Assembly (NCBI GenBank): GCA_902766255.1
Contig: CACXCS010000049.1
Location: 27,666-91,665 of the forward strand
Direction: 5' to 3'
Length of the DNA stretch: 64,000 bases
Origin: an uncultured Bacteroidia bacterium
Lineage (GTDB): Bacteria > Bacteroidota > Bacteroidia > Bacteroidales > UBA932
Position 1 is the first letter of the stretch. Every line of letters starts with the position of its first letter. Of this stretch, positions 8,408-17,692 are shown in pieces. A program made the position numbers and the translations under genes. The notes under the pieces are model-generated. The model saw only the letters and a program-made list of their open reading frames with translations. It did no database searches and had not been told where the DNA came from.

Positions 8408-9616
8408 CTATTCGGTGTAGAAGCGAATCATACGTTCAATCGCCCGCTGGCATACTGGGCAGAATCCTGCGGCTGTATTGGTTTTCATACGGCAGTCTTC
8501 GCAGCCGCGCCATACGCCTTTACTCATGTAACCGCCGCCCTCCAGGACGGACACTCCGTCGCGTCCCAGCATATCTTTCCATTTGCTGTCGAAATCGAAC
8601 ATCGTGGTGATGTTTTGCTCCCAGGGTTCGACTTCGGGGAAGTAGTAGTCGCTGAACTGGTCGTCGTAGTAGTACTCATCGGCAAGACCGGCGAAACTGT
8701 GTCCGAATTCATGCACGACAACCGGACGGAATTGATGATGATGCGCAGTAGTCAGAGTGTATGAATTGTAGATTCCACCGCCGCCATAATTATCTGTGTT
8801 GGCGAGGATTATGATATGCTCGTAAGGCACTCCGGCAAGGGCGTCGTGAAGGTCTTTCAATTTAAGTGTGGTGAGGTAGCGCGCCGAATAGAATGTATCG
8901 AAGGAAGAATGAAGGGGAGTGTCTTTCCATACTCCTTTGCCGGGAATGCTCACGCCGCTCTGGCTTGATTCGAGCCCGACCGCCCTGAAATTGAAACGCT
9001 CTTTCATTCTTTTGAAGGGCTCATGTGAGAAAATGGACTTTACTGCTTCCCGTGCGTCTTTCCAGAAAACATCCATCTCTGACTTGGTGTAGCCTTCCGC
9101 AACTATTGCCACGTCGATGCATTTTTCGACGGGGCCACCGATGTATATGTCTTTTACTGCGGGATTGCTCGAGGCAGGGCGGACAAGTATGTCGCCGGGG
9201 TTGACGTAGTGATTCAGGACGGCCTGGATATTACCTTTGGAATCAAACAGTTCTATAGTAACTACCGCCGTGTCGTCAGGCATAGGGACAAGGAAAACGT
9301 TCTCGAAACTGCGCCTAAGCTGCGTGGCCTCCTCGGTGTTCTGCCATTCCTGGAAAAGGGTGCTGAAAGACATGCGGTACAGAACTTCTCCGTTCTGCGC
9401 CGCGCGCAGCGTCAGCTGTCCGTTGCCTTTCAGCGGCAGTTCCTTAAGATGTACGCGCCGTCCTGCCCAGCCCTCGATTACCCTCAATTCATCCAGCGCA
9501 ATGACAGCTTCCGAGGTTCTTCCGCTGAAACTGTAGTCAAGGCGCATGGTTCGTTCCTGCGAATAGGCGGCGAGCATCGCAGACAAGAGAGACAAAACGC
9601 AAATTATTCTTTTCAT
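8408..9616 (-). CDS. Secreted M64-family metallopeptidase
   Basis: 402 residues. A signal peptide ends at about residue 20, with Gln as +1. An N-terminal beta-sandwich-like half (M64_N, about 25-150) precedes the zinc peptidase half. The metzincin-like motif HEFGHSFAGLADEY lies at about 299-312 and carries the three ligands and the catalytic Glu. Near the C-terminus a Cys-rich stretch (CEDCRMKTN, then CPVC) could form disulfides or bind metal. M64 includes an IgA1 peptidase, but the substrate here cannot be inferred. I chose ATG 9616 over the upstream TTG at 9625, which lies inside the -7 box. Confidence 0.88.
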   Translation of the reverse strand: MKRIICVLSLLSAMLAAYSQERTMRLDYSFSGRTSEAVIALDELRVIEGWAGRRVHLKELPLKGNGQLTLRAAQNGEVLYRMSFSTLFQEWQNTEEATQLRRSFENVFLVPMPDDTAVVTIELFDSKGNIQAVLNHYVNPGDILVRPASSNPAVKDIYIGGPVEKCIDVAIVAEGYTKSEMDVFWKDAREAVKSIFSHEPFKRMKERFNFRAVGLESSQSGVSIPGKGVWKDTPLHSSFDTFYSARYLTTLKLKDLHDALAGVPYEHIIILANTDNYGGGGIYNSYTLTTAHHHQFRPVVVHEFGHSFAGLADEYYYDDQFSDYYFPEVEPWEQNITTMFDFDSKWKDMLGRDGVSVLEGGGYMSKGVWRGCEDCRMKTNTAAGFCPVCQRAIERMIRFYTE

Positions 9617-9622
9617 GGTTAG

Positions 9623-9630
9623 CAAAAATA
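9623..9630 (-). promoter_or_regulatory. Promoter -7 box of the M64 peptidase gene
   Basis: TATTTTTG on the minus strand fits TAnnTTTG and ends 6 nt before the ATG, so the predicted transcript is leaderless or nearly so. No TTG is found at the usual -33 distance. Confidence 0.55.
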
Positions 9631-9683
9631 CGATTTTTATCAGTAAATTAGCAGACTATAACCAATGACTTTTTAACATAATC

Positions 9684-11099
9684 ATGATGAACATTAAAAA
9701 CAAGGCGGAACTTGTCCGCTATTGTCTTGATAATCAAATAGAAATCCTGAACTTTCACTATTGCGGCTGGGATGGCCGGCTGAAAACCCTGAATTTTGTA
9801 ATCCGCGACGAGGAACATCTTCTTAACATCCTCGAGGCAGGCGAAAGAGTGGACGGCTCCAGTTTGTTCCCCTTCGTTGAAGCAGGCAAAAGCGACCTGT
9901 ATGTCATTCCTCGTTACTGCACCGCTTTCCGGGATCCTGTTGCAAGCGTGCCCACAGTAGGAGTGCTTTGTTCTTTCTTTAATCGTGACGGTCAGCCATT
10001 CCAGGGTTCTCCGGAATATGTGCTTCGCCGCGCTCATAGCGTTTTCCGCAGCAAAACAGGCCTTGACATGCAGACAATGGGCGAGTTGGAGTATTATATC
10101 ATTTCTGAAGATGACGGCCTGTATCCTGTTGCAGACCAGCGAGGTTACCACGAGAGCGCCCCATTCAACAAGTTTGCCGACTTCCGGGTCGAGGCGGTGC
10201 GCATGATCACCCAGGTAGGAGGCATGGTCAAGTACGCCCACAGTGAGGTCGGTAATTTCCGTCTGCACGGCAATATTTATGAGCAGAACGAAATTGAATT
10301 CCTCCCCGTCGACATCGAAGACGCCGCCGACCAGCTGGTGCTCGCCAAGTGGATAATGCGCCGTCTGGCCTACAAGCATGGTCTGACAATTACTTTCGCG
10401 CCAAAGATTACTGCCGGCAAGGCAGGCTCCGGCATGCACGTCCATTGCAAGTTTACCCGTGACGGAAAGAGCGTGATGATCAAGGACGGCGATATCACCG
10501 ACACGGTACGCCGGGCCATCGCCGGATATATGGATGCCGGCACCTCCCTGACCGCGTTCGGCAATCCTCATCCCCTTGCTTTCATGCGCCTTGTGCCCAA
10601 TCAGGAGGCTCCTACCTCGCTATGCTGGTCGCACTCCAACCGCAGCGCCCTGGTCAGGGTACCTCTCGGCTGGACAGGGAAGGTGGATATGGCTTCCATC
10701 TGCAATCCCGGAGAGGAGCCGGTGGACAAGGATTTCTCGGATAAGGCCACCTTTGAATGGCGTGCCTCCGACGGTACTGCAAATGTGTACCTGCTGATGG
10801 CCGCCCTCTGTGCCGCCGCCCGCCACGGGTTCGAAATGCCTGATGCACTTGAACTTGCTCGCCGTACGTACGTCGGCCTTGGCGTGGATATCCATGCAGC
10901 CGGCAATACTGCCCTCAGGGCATCGCTGGAACAGCTTCCTGCCTCATGCGACCAAGCCGCGGACGAACTTGAAAAAGACCGTAGCATATATACCGCCGAA
11001 GGCGTTTTCCAGGATGCCATGCTGGATTATCTTATCAAAACGCTGCGTTCGTTCACCCACGAGGACTGCGACATCAAGGAGAATCTTCATATCGCGTAG
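9684..11099 (+). CDS. glnA: Glutamine synthetase family protein (type I-like)
   Basis: 471 residues, close to type I glutamine synthetase, which makes glutamine from glutamate, ammonia and ATP. Visible landmarks are DGSSLF near residue 55, the Glu-rich metal site segment EQNEIEF (about 200), GSGMHVHCKF (His ligand, about 250) and the ATP/phosphate loop NRSALVRVP (about 315). Some motifs differ from enterobacterial GlnA (NEIEF for HEIDF), so a glutamine synthetase-like ligase for another amine cannot be excluded. Two ATGs lie in tandem at 9684 and 9687. No clear TAnnTTTG box was found in the 67-bp gap upstream. Confidence 0.82.
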   Translation: MMNIKNKAELVRYCLDNQIEILNFHYCGWDGRLKTLNFVIRDEEHLLNILEAGERVDGSSLFPFVEAGKSDLYVIPRYCTAFRDPVASVPTVGVLCSFFNRDGQPFQGSPEYVLRRAHSVFRSKTGLDMQTMGELEYYIISEDDGLYPVADQRGYHESAPFNKFADFRVEAVRMITQVGGMVKYAHSEVGNFRLHGNIYEQNEIEFLPVDIEDAADQLVLAKWIMRRLAYKHGLTITFAPKITAGKAGSGMHVHCKFTRDGKSVMIKDGDITDTVRRAIAGYMDAGTSLTAFGNPHPLAFMRLVPNQEAPTSLCWSHSNRSALVRVPLGWTGKVDMASICNPGEEPVDKDFSDKATFEWRASDGTANVYLLMAALCAAARHGFEMPDALELARRTYVGLGVDIHAAGNTALRASLEQLPASCDQAADELEKDRSIYTAEGVFQDAMLDYLIKTLRSFTHEDCDIKENLHIA

Positions 11100-11101
11100 G
11101 T

Positions 11102-11139
11102 CTTATAATTGTTTATAAGGGAAAAAAGTTCTATATTTG
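11102..11139 (+). promoter_or_regulatory. Promoter of the capsule/exopolysaccharide operon with a dyad at -33
   Basis: The -7 box TATATTTG (11132-11139) and a -33 TTG (11109-11111) are 20 bp apart, the Bacteroidota optimum. The TTG is the loop of a perfect 7-bp inverted repeat (CTTATAA at 11102-11108, TTATAAG at 11113-11119), which could be an operator. The leader to the ATG at 11164 is only about 20 nt, too short for the long untranslated leader on which UpxY proteins usually act. Confidence 0.7.
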
Positions 11140-11163
11140 CACGATTTAGCTCAAAGCAAGATT

Positions 11164-11988
11164 ATGAACAGATTATCTATATTTTTGGCATCGGTGGCAA
11201 TGCTGGCTCTGTCGGCGGCCTGCTCTGCTCCCACCAATGTGGTTTATTTCCAAGATTCCTCCGACAAAGAGATCCGTAACGACGTACAGGTCGAGTCCAT
11301 CCGCCTGCGTCCCGCCGACAAGATAAGCATCATCGTCAACTGTAACGGAGTTGAATTGATGCACCAGTTCAACCTGCCCTATGTATCCCGTTATGTTGGT
11401 GCCACCACTGAAGGCTACAGTATGTCCAATACCGGCGTCAGCGGTTATATCGTAGACGCAGACGGCAATATCGACTTCCCCGTGATAGGCAAGATCCGTG
11501 TGGCCGGCCTCACCCGCGCAGAGGTGGCGGACAAGATAAAGAATGAACTTATGAGCCAGGACCTCGTGAGGGATCCTGTGGTTACCGTGGATTACATGAA
11601 CCTGTATGTCTCCCTTATGGGTGAGGTTGTCCGTCCCGGACGCTATGCCATCACCAGGGACGCAGTTACGATCCTCGACGCCATCTCCCTGGCCGGTGAC
11701 CTTACCATCTTCGGCCGCAGGGACAACATCCGCCTCATCCGTGAGGAGAACGGTGTCCAGAAGACATACCTTGTCGATCTCCGTTCTATGGAAGACCTGG
11801 TCAAGAGCCCTGCGTACTACGTTTGCCAGAACGACCTTATCTATGTGGAACCCAACGGTATGCGTACCCGTCAGTCCACTGTCAACGGCAATACCATCAT
11901 GAGTACTTCATTCTGGATTTCCATTGCCTCGCTGGCTGCAACCATCGTCTCGACCGTCACCGTGGTAGCTATGCGTACTGCAAAATAA
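11164..11988 (+). CDS. Wza-like polysaccharide export lipoprotein
   Basis: 274-residue outer-membrane polysaccharide export protein. The signal peptide ends in the lipobox LSAAC (Cys20). A Poly_export (PES) domain covers about 55-155 and an SLBB-type beta-grasp domain about 155-235 (MGEVVRPGRYAITRDAVTILDAI). A single hydrophobic helix near 245-268 fits the amphipathic or membrane-spanning end of Wza. I used the ATG at 11164, which keeps the lipoprotein signal, rather than the in-frame start at 11137 that lies upstream of it, just after the -7 box. First gene of the operon; its partner kinase follows 10 bp later. Confidence 0.92.
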   Translation: MNRLSIFLASVAMLALSAACSAPTNVVYFQDSSDKEIRNDVQVESIRLRPADKISIIVNCNGVELMHQFNLPYVSRYVGATTEGYSMSNTGVSGYIVDADGNIDFPVIGKIRVAGLTRAEVADKIKNELMSQDLVRDPVVTVDYMNLYVSLMGEVVRPGRYAITRDAVTILDAISLAGDLTIFGRRDNIRLIREENGVQKTYLVDLRSMEDLVKSPAYYVCQNDLIYVEPNGMRTRQSTVNGNTIMSTSFWISIASLAATIVSTVTVVAMRTAK

Positions 11989-11998
11989 TTGATTGAAT

Positions 11999-14395
11999 AT
12001 GGCAGAAAACAACAATATCAACCGCAATTCCCAGGAGTCTCAGGAGAGTTTCAATTTCAGGGAATTCATCGCCAAGTGCATTTCTAAGTGGTACTGGTTT
12101 GTAGCATCTGTGGTAGTTTGCCTTGGCATAGCCGCAGTCTATCTCGTTAAAACTCCCAAGGTATATACCCGTTCATCCACGGTCCTTATCAAGGAATCTG
12201 CAATCCGCCGTACATCCAACGACCTCGAGTCTATGCTGTCGGCAGGCGGCATGACCCAGCAGAATTCCAAGCTGGCCAACGAAATCATCGCCCTCCAGTC
12301 GCCCGACCTCATGCGCGAGGTCGTTTCCCGCATGGGCCTTGACTTCGACTACAGCATTGCAGGCCGCGCACGCAAGCACGTAATCTATGGAACCTCACTT
12401 CCCATTAAGGCCAAGTTCCTGGAGCCTGCCGGACGTATGGACATGGTACTCAATCCGGTTGACGAAAAGAGCTATAAGCTTTCCCTTGACGTGCCCGGCA
12501 CCAAGGAAACCTTTGAATTCGCCGGCTTCTACGGCGATACGCTCCTTACTGTCGGCGGCCCTCTGGTTATTTCGCTGGTCGATACAGTGGCCAAGGTTGA
12601 GCAGCCGATTTACATTAATCATTACAGCATTCAGGGAGCTACTTCTTCGTATAACAGCAGACTGTCAGCCTCTGCACTGAATACAAAGAACTACGCCGAT
12701 GTTCTGCAGCTCACCATCACCGACGAAAGCCCCCGCCGCGCCGAGGATGTCCTTGACATGGTTCTCACAATCTACAATGAAAACTGGGTTGACGACCGTA
12801 ACAAGACCGCTGTCAGTACTTCACACTTCATCGACGACCGTCTTGCTGCAATCGAGACCGACCTCGGCAATGTCGATACCGACATCTCGAACTACAAGAG
12901 CCGTTACATCATCCCTGACGTGGCAGCCGTTTCGAGCATGTATATGTCCCAGACTCAGGAAGCGACACGTCAGTTGCAGGACCTCGACAACCAGTTGTAT
13001 TCGGCCCGTTACGTTCGTACCAGCCTCAGCTCGTCCGAGGACTACTCCAAGATGCTTCCTTCGCCTCCCAGTCTGTCCAACGTCAATGTAACCAACCAGA
13101 TAAGCAAGTACAACGACCTTGTCCTCCGCCGCAACAACCTGGTGGCGAATTCCTCGGAGCGCAACCCTATTGTCCAGGAGATGAATTCCAACCTGAACGA
13201 TATGCGTTCTACCATCCTGGCATCGGTGGATGATATGATCAATACCCTGCAGGCCCAGATCAGCAATATCCAGAAGGCCGAGCAAAGGGCTACTTCCCGT
13301 TTGGCCGACAACCCCAAGCAGTCACAGTACCTGCTGAGCGTCGAGCGCCAGCAGAAGGTTAAGGAGGCTCTTTACATCTTCCTCCTCCAGAAGAGGGAAG
13401 AGAACGAGCTTTCCCAGGCTTTCACTGCATACAATACACGCGTAATTACACGTCCTACCGGTTCTTCCAGGCCTACATCCCCCAAGACCCAGCAGATACT
13501 TCTGATAGCCCTGCTTCTCGGCTTGCTTCTGCCTGTGGCCGTACTTTACCTCATGACCGTTACCGACACCAAGATACGCGACCGCAAAGACCTCGAAACC
13601 ATCAAGGCTCCTTTCCTCGGCGAGGTGCCGTTCTACGGTAAGAAGAGCCTGCTGCAGGGCCGCAAGAAAAAGGACGAAGAAGAGAATGTCTCCTTCCTTG
13701 TGCAGCATGGCAACAGGGATGCCGTCAACGAGGCTTTCCGCGTGTGCCGCACCAACCTTGAGTTCATGAGCAGAGGTTCTGACAAGCACGTTATCATCAC
13801 CACCTCCTTCAACCCCGGTTCCGGTAAAACCTTTGTGTCTTCCAACCTGGGTGCAGCCTTGAGCATCAAGGGTTTCAAGGTGCTGCTGATCGATGGAGAC
13901 CTTCGTCACGCATCTTTGTCCAAGCTGGTTAATTCTCCCAAGAAGGGTCTGTCCAACTATCTTTCCGGCGAAAAAATCGACATCGAATCGATTCTCGTCA
14001 AGGCGGAAGGCTATGACAATCTTGAGATCCTCCCTGTGGGTATAATCCCTCCAAACCCCAGCGAGCTCGTCGGCAGCAAGGAATTCGCTACCCTCATCTC
14101 GTCCATGCGCAGCAAGTATGATTATATCATAATAGACTGTCCTCCTTTCAACATCGTTGCCGATACCCAGATCATTTCTGAGATGGCCGACCGTACTATT
14201 TTCATCGTCCGTGCCGGACTGCTCGACAAGGTTATGCTGGGCGAACTGGAGGATATCTATCAGAGCGGCAGACTTACAAACCTGTCCATCCTGCTTAACG
14301 CTACTGATATGTCTTCTTCGCATGGCGGATATGGTTATGGATACCGTTATGGCTATGGTTCCTACCATACATACGACTACTATTCGCAAAAATAA
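11999..14395 (+). CDS. Wzc-like polysaccharide co-polymerase and tyrosine autokinase
   Basis: 798-residue inner-membrane protein that controls chain length and export with the Wza-like channel. An N-terminal Wzz domain carries transmembrane helix 1 (about 34-55), then a long periplasmic coiled-coil region and helix 2 (about 500-520). The cytosolic BY-kinase domain has Walker A FNPGSGKT (about 605), Walker A' LLIDGDLR (about 630) and Walker B YIIIDCPP (about 709). The C-terminus is a tyrosine-rich tail (YGYGYRYGYGSYHTYDYY), the usual site of autophosphorylation. The start is ATG 11999, not the TTG at 11993. Confidence 0.94.
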   Translation: MAENNNINRNSQESQESFNFREFIAKCISKWYWFVASVVVCLGIAAVYLVKTPKVYTRSSTVLIKESAIRRTSNDLESMLSAGGMTQQNSKLANEIIALQSPDLMREVVSRMGLDFDYSIAGRARKHVIYGTSLPIKAKFLEPAGRMDMVLNPVDEKSYKLSLDVPGTKETFEFAGFYGDTLLTVGGPLVISLVDTVAKVEQPIYINHYSIQGATSSYNSRLSASALNTKNYADVLQLTITDESPRRAEDVLDMVLTIYNENWVDDRNKTAVSTSHFIDDRLAAIETDLGNVDTDISNYKSRYIIPDVAAVSSMYMSQTQEATRQLQDLDNQLYSARYVRTSLSSSEDYSKMLPSPPSLSNVNVTNQISKYNDLVLRRNNLVANSSERNPIVQEMNSNLNDMRSTILASVDDMINTLQAQISNIQKAEQRATSRLADNPKQSQYLLSVERQQKVKEALYIFLLQKREENELSQAFTAYNTRVITRPTGSSRPTSPKTQQILLIALLLGLLLPVAVLYLMTVTDTKIRDRKDLETIKAPFLGEVPFYGKKSLLQGRKKKDEEENVSFLVQHGNRDAVNEAFRVCRTNLEFMSRGSDKHVIITTSFNPGSGKTFVSSNLGAALSIKGFKVLLIDGDLRHASLSKLVNSPKKGLSNYLSGEKIDIESILVKAEGYDNLEILPVGIIPPNPSELVGSKEFATLISSMRSKYDYIIIDCPPFNIVADTQIISEMADRTIFIVRAGLLDKVMLGELEDIYQSGRLTNLSILLNATDMSSSHGGYGYGYRYGYGSYHTYDYYSQK

Positions 14396-14407
14396 AATAC
14401 TTGAGTT

Positions 14408-16324
14408 TTGGCTCTACGCTTAGATAAACAGATAGGGAAGTTTTCATCCAAGTATCTGGACGTCAGGACGGTACTGGTGATGGATACTTTCCTTTCCGTA
14501 TCAGCCTCGGCGGTGGTGGCTTTTGTGGGCACCCTCACCGAATCGTTCTTTACCGCCGGCGTACGTTACTGGCTGGTTTGGATGCTTGCAGCTGCGGTGT
14601 CCTCGGTTGTGATGTTCATGGCAATGAGAACTTATGCCATCATTATCAGGCACACAACTTTTAAAGATATCCTCAAATTCGTCACGGCCCTTGCCGGCAA
14701 GGAGGCGATGGTTTTTGTCTCGATGCTGGCGTTCGTTGGAATGGACGGTGTCTTGCTGGGCATGCTGTTGGCCGACCTGCTTTTCTCTTTGCTGCTGCTT
14801 GTTGGCGTACGTCTTGGGATGATCTCCGCGTACGACCTGTACAAGTCCAAGGTCAGGGAGCTTCAGAAATGCCGCAGGGTGCTTGTATATGGCACTTCTG
14901 ACAAGACGGAATCGGCAATTTCGCGTTTCCGCAATTCTCCTCATTACGACCTGATAGGAGTTATTTCGCCTGATTCCTCTTTGAAATATGCCAAGTTCTC
15001 CAATAAGTCGGTCTATTATTTCAAAGATGCAAAAGACCTTGACAAGCTGGCGCTTTCCCTCTCTGTAACAGGAGTGCTTTTCACCCGCAAGGAGGATGCC
15101 CGTCTGGAAAACGAGCGGCTTGTAAAGTATTGCTTCGACCTGGGACTCAAGGTGCTGTTCGTGCCAGAAGTTAACGAACTTGGCGAGGACAGGGGAGTAG
15201 GAATCCGTGACGTCAAGATCGAGGATCTTCTTGGCCGCGACGAAATCAAAGTGTCGATGGACGAAATCAAGAGCGGTTTTGCCGGTAAGACTGTAATGGT
15301 TACCGGAGCCGCCGGATCAATCGGGTCGGAACTCTGCCGCCAGCTCGCCACTTTCGGTATTGCTAAACTATTGCTTTTCGACAACGCTGAAACTCCGGTC
15401 CACAACCTACGCCTGGAACTTGAGGATACGTTCCCGAAGCTGGATTTCGTGCCGATTATAGGTGATGTCCGTTCGTCCAGACGTCTGGAATACGCATTCC
15501 GCCGTTTCCATCCGGATGTGGTGTTCCATGCGGCTGCTTACAAGCACGTTCCGCTCATGGAGGAGAATCCCTGCGAGGCAGTGCTTGTCAACTTCGTGGG
15601 TACCAGCTACGTAGCTGACAAGTGCATAGAATACGGAGTTGAAAAGATGGTCATGATCTCCACCGACAAGGCCGTCAATCCGACAAATGTTATGGGCTGC
15701 AGCAAGCGCCTGGCCGAGATTTATGTCCAGAGCCTGGGCCTTGCCATAGAACAGGGCCAGCATGAAGGCAAGACGCGCTTTGTAACCACCCGTTTCGGAA
15801 ATGTTCTCGGTTCCAACGGTTCTGTAATTCCCCGTTTCCGTGAGCAGATACGCAAGGGTGGTCCCGTGACCGTTACTCACCCCGAAATTACCCGTTTCTT
15901 CATGACCATTCCAGAGGCCTGCCGCCTTGTAATGGAAGCAGTGATAATGGATACAGCCAACCGCATCTGCGTATTCGACATGGGGGAGCCCGTCAAGATT
16001 GACACCCTTGCCCGCCGAATGATCGAACTTTCCGGCCTGGTGGTAGACAGGGATATCAAGATTGAGTATACCGGCCTCAGGCCCGGCGAAAAACTGTACG
16101 AGGAGGTCCTCTCCAATGTGGAGAATACAGAGCCTACCAAGCATGGCCGGATCCGCGTCGCCAAGGTGCGTACATATCCATTCAATGAGGCTCAGGAAGC
16201 CGTCCAGAAACTTGGCGACCTTGCCCGTGCCGTGGATATTCCCGCCATGGTCAAGTTGATGAAGCAGGTGGTTCCTGAATTCATCTCCAAGAACTCCCGG
16301 TTCTCGGAGTATGATGCCAAATAA
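14408..16324 (+). CDS. FlaA1/WbpM-type UDP-sugar 4,6-dehydratase, membrane-anchored
   Basis: 638 residues. Four hydrophobic segments fill about 20-135, then a nucleotide-binding-like linker (145-260) and an extended SDR domain from about 290. The NAD motif is GAAGSIGSE (about 300). The active-site segment TNVMGCSK has Met where most SDRs have Tyr, the Ser-Met-Lys arrangement typical of WbpM/FlaA1 dehydratases that act on UDP-GlcNAc. The start is TTG at 14408: the frame is closed by TGA two codons upstream, and the first ATG (14480) would remove the N-terminus that precedes helix 1 in relatives. It overlaps the next gene by 14 nt. Confidence 0.9.
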   Translation: MALRLDKQIGKFSSKYLDVRTVLVMDTFLSVSASAVVAFVGTLTESFFTAGVRYWLVWMLAAAVSSVVMFMAMRTYAIIIRHTTFKDILKFVTALAGKEAMVFVSMLAFVGMDGVLLGMLLADLLFSLLLLVGVRLGMISAYDLYKSKVRELQKCRRVLVYGTSDKTESAISRFRNSPHYDLIGVISPDSSLKYAKFSNKSVYYFKDAKDLDKLALSLSVTGVLFTRKEDARLENERLVKYCFDLGLKVLFVPEVNELGEDRGVGIRDVKIEDLLGRDEIKVSMDEIKSGFAGKTVMVTGAAGSIGSELCRQLATFGIAKLLLFDNAETPVHNLRLELEDTFPKLDFVPIIGDVRSSRRLEYAFRRFHPDVVFHAAAYKHVPLMEENPCEAVLVNFVGTSYVADKCIEYGVEKMVMISTDKAVNPTNVMGCSKRLAEIYVQSLGLAIEQGQHEGKTRFVTTRFGNVLGSNGSVIPRFREQIRKGGPVTVTHPEITRFFMTIPEACRLVMEAVIMDTANRICVFDMGEPVKIDTLARRMIELSGLVVDRDIKIEYTGLRPGEKLYEEVLSNVENTEPTKHGRIRVAKVRTYPFNEAQEAVQKLGDLARAVDIPAMVKLMKQVVPEFISKNSRFSEYDAK

Positions 16325-16829
16325 AGAACCGGCGGTATCCCGCTGGTACGTGGGTTGCGTACGCAGCTGCCAGGAAAAGAAGGTGGCCCAGTCCCTTGAG
16401 CGTCTTGGGGTTGAGTACTATCTCCCTATCCGCAGGGAACTGCATCGCTGGAGCGACAGGCGCAAATTGGTGGAGTGCCTTCTGGTGCCTCGCTTTATCT
16501 TTATAAGATGCGCCGACAGGCAAAGGCCTGCGATACTGTCGGCGGAGCCAAGAATCTGGCGTTTTCTGGCATCGGACGGCAAACCTGAGGTGGTAAGGGA
16601 CACCGAGATGGACTCTTTCCGCAAAATGGTAGAGAACGGGGGAGAGTCGGTGAAAGTCAGTGGAGAAACTCCTGCTCCCGGTGACAGGGTGCGCGTTATG
16701 AGCGGTCCGTTGGCGGGGATGGAGTGCGAACTGGTCAGCGTGGCGGGCGGCAGATGCCTGGCTGTTCGCCTTGGAGCCCTTGGTACGGCAACTATGGATT
16801 TGGATATACTTACAGTACAGAAGATATGA
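16311..16829 (+). CDS. UpxY-type NusG-family transcription antiterminator
   Basis: 172 residues. A NusG N-terminal (NGN) domain begins with RWYVGCVRSCQEKKVAQSL, and a KOW-type segment lies at about 125-155 (PGDRVRVMSGPLAGMECELV). UpxY proteins let RNA polymerase read through long capsule operons in Bacteroides by acting on the operon's own leader. Here the gene is fourth in the operon rather than first, and the leader is very short. It overlaps the dehydratase gene by 14 nt and rmlD by 4 nt (ATGA). A RfaH/LoaP-like NusG paralogue is the alternative label. Confidence 0.88.
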   Translation: MMPNKEPAVSRWYVGCVRSCQEKKVAQSLERLGVEYYLPIRRELHRWSDRRKLVECLLVPRFIFIRCADRQRPAILSAEPRIWRFLASDGKPEVVRDTEMDSFRKMVENGGESVKVSGETPAPGDRVRVMSGPLAGMECELVSVAGGRCLAVRLGALGTATMDLDILTVQKI

Positions 16830-17692
16830 ACATTCTGGTAACAGGTGCCAACGGTCAGTTGGGAAGTGAAATACGCATAGTAGCGGCATCCTCCCGGGAT
16901 AACTATATCTACACCGATGTGGCCGAACTTGACATTACCTCCGTTGAGGCAGTGGAAGCCATGGTAGAGGCTGAGGACGTCGACATTATAGTCAATTGTG
17001 CTGCGTTTACCAATGTTGAAGCTGCCGAGGATAATTATCCTCTGGCCGAGCGCCTGAATTCCGAGGCCGTAGGCATACTTGCCCGCGCTATGGCCCGAAG
17101 AGGGGGCACAATCGTGCATATCAGCACCGATTACGTTTTTGGTAAGGAGGCATACAATACACCCTGCCGGGAGGACATGAAAGGCACTCCTACCGGTATT
17201 TATGGCCTTACAAAATTGCATGGCGAGCAGGCTGTCATGGACTCGGGATGCAATTACGTTATAATACGCACCGCGTGGATGTACAGCGAGTTCGGGAAGA
17301 ATTTTGTCAAGACAATACTCGGTCTCATTTCATCCAAGCCCTCAATCAGCGTGGTCATCGATCAGGTCGGTACTCCGACCTATGCACTCGACCTTGCCCG
17401 GGCTATCTTCAAAATACTGGAAGAAAGGCTTTTCGAGGGCTGTTCCGGCATTTATAATTACTCCAATGAAGGGGTGTGCAGCTGGTTCGATTTTGCCAGG
17501 ACCATTGCCTCCATGTCGGGAAATTCTTCGTGCGAAATTAAACCGTGCCGGTCTTCGGAATTCCCTTCAAAGGTGATACGGCCGGCATATTCGGTACTGG
17601 ACAAGTCAAAAATCAAAGAGTGCTTCGGCGTGAATGTGCCTTATTGGACGGACAGTCTGGCCGAATGCCTCTCAAAAATGAATAATAAATGA
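16826..17692 (+). CDS. rmlD: dTDP-4-dehydrorhamnose reductase
   Basis: 288-residue SDR enzyme for the last step of dTDP-L-rhamnose synthesis. The N-terminal nucleotide motif is [10 protein letters not shown], and YGLTKLHGE supplies the catalytic Tyr and Lys. The ATG at 16826 overlaps the upxY stop (ATGA); a longer in-frame start at 16724 lies inside upxY and lacks a family match. rmlA follows with another 4-nt overlap, so the three rml genes look translationally coupled. Confidence 0.94.
   Translation: MNILVTGANGQLGSEIRIVAASSRDNYIYTDVAELDITSVEAVEAMVEAEDVDIIVNCAAFTNVEAAEDNYPLAERLNSEAVGILARAMARRGGTIVHISTDYVFGKEAYNTPCREDMKGTPTGIYGLTKLHGEQAVMDSGCNYVIIRTAWMYSEFGKNFVKTILGLISSKPSISVVIDQVGTPTYALDLARAIFKILEERLFEGCSGIYNYSNEGVCSWFDFARTIASMSGNSSCEIKPCRSSEFPSKVIRPAYSVLDKSKIKECFGVNVPYWTDSLAECLSKMNNK

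Noticed and set aside
13322-14389. 355-codon minus-strand frame opposite the Wzc-like gene
   Set aside because: Antisense to the kinase domain with intact Walker motifs; no family match.
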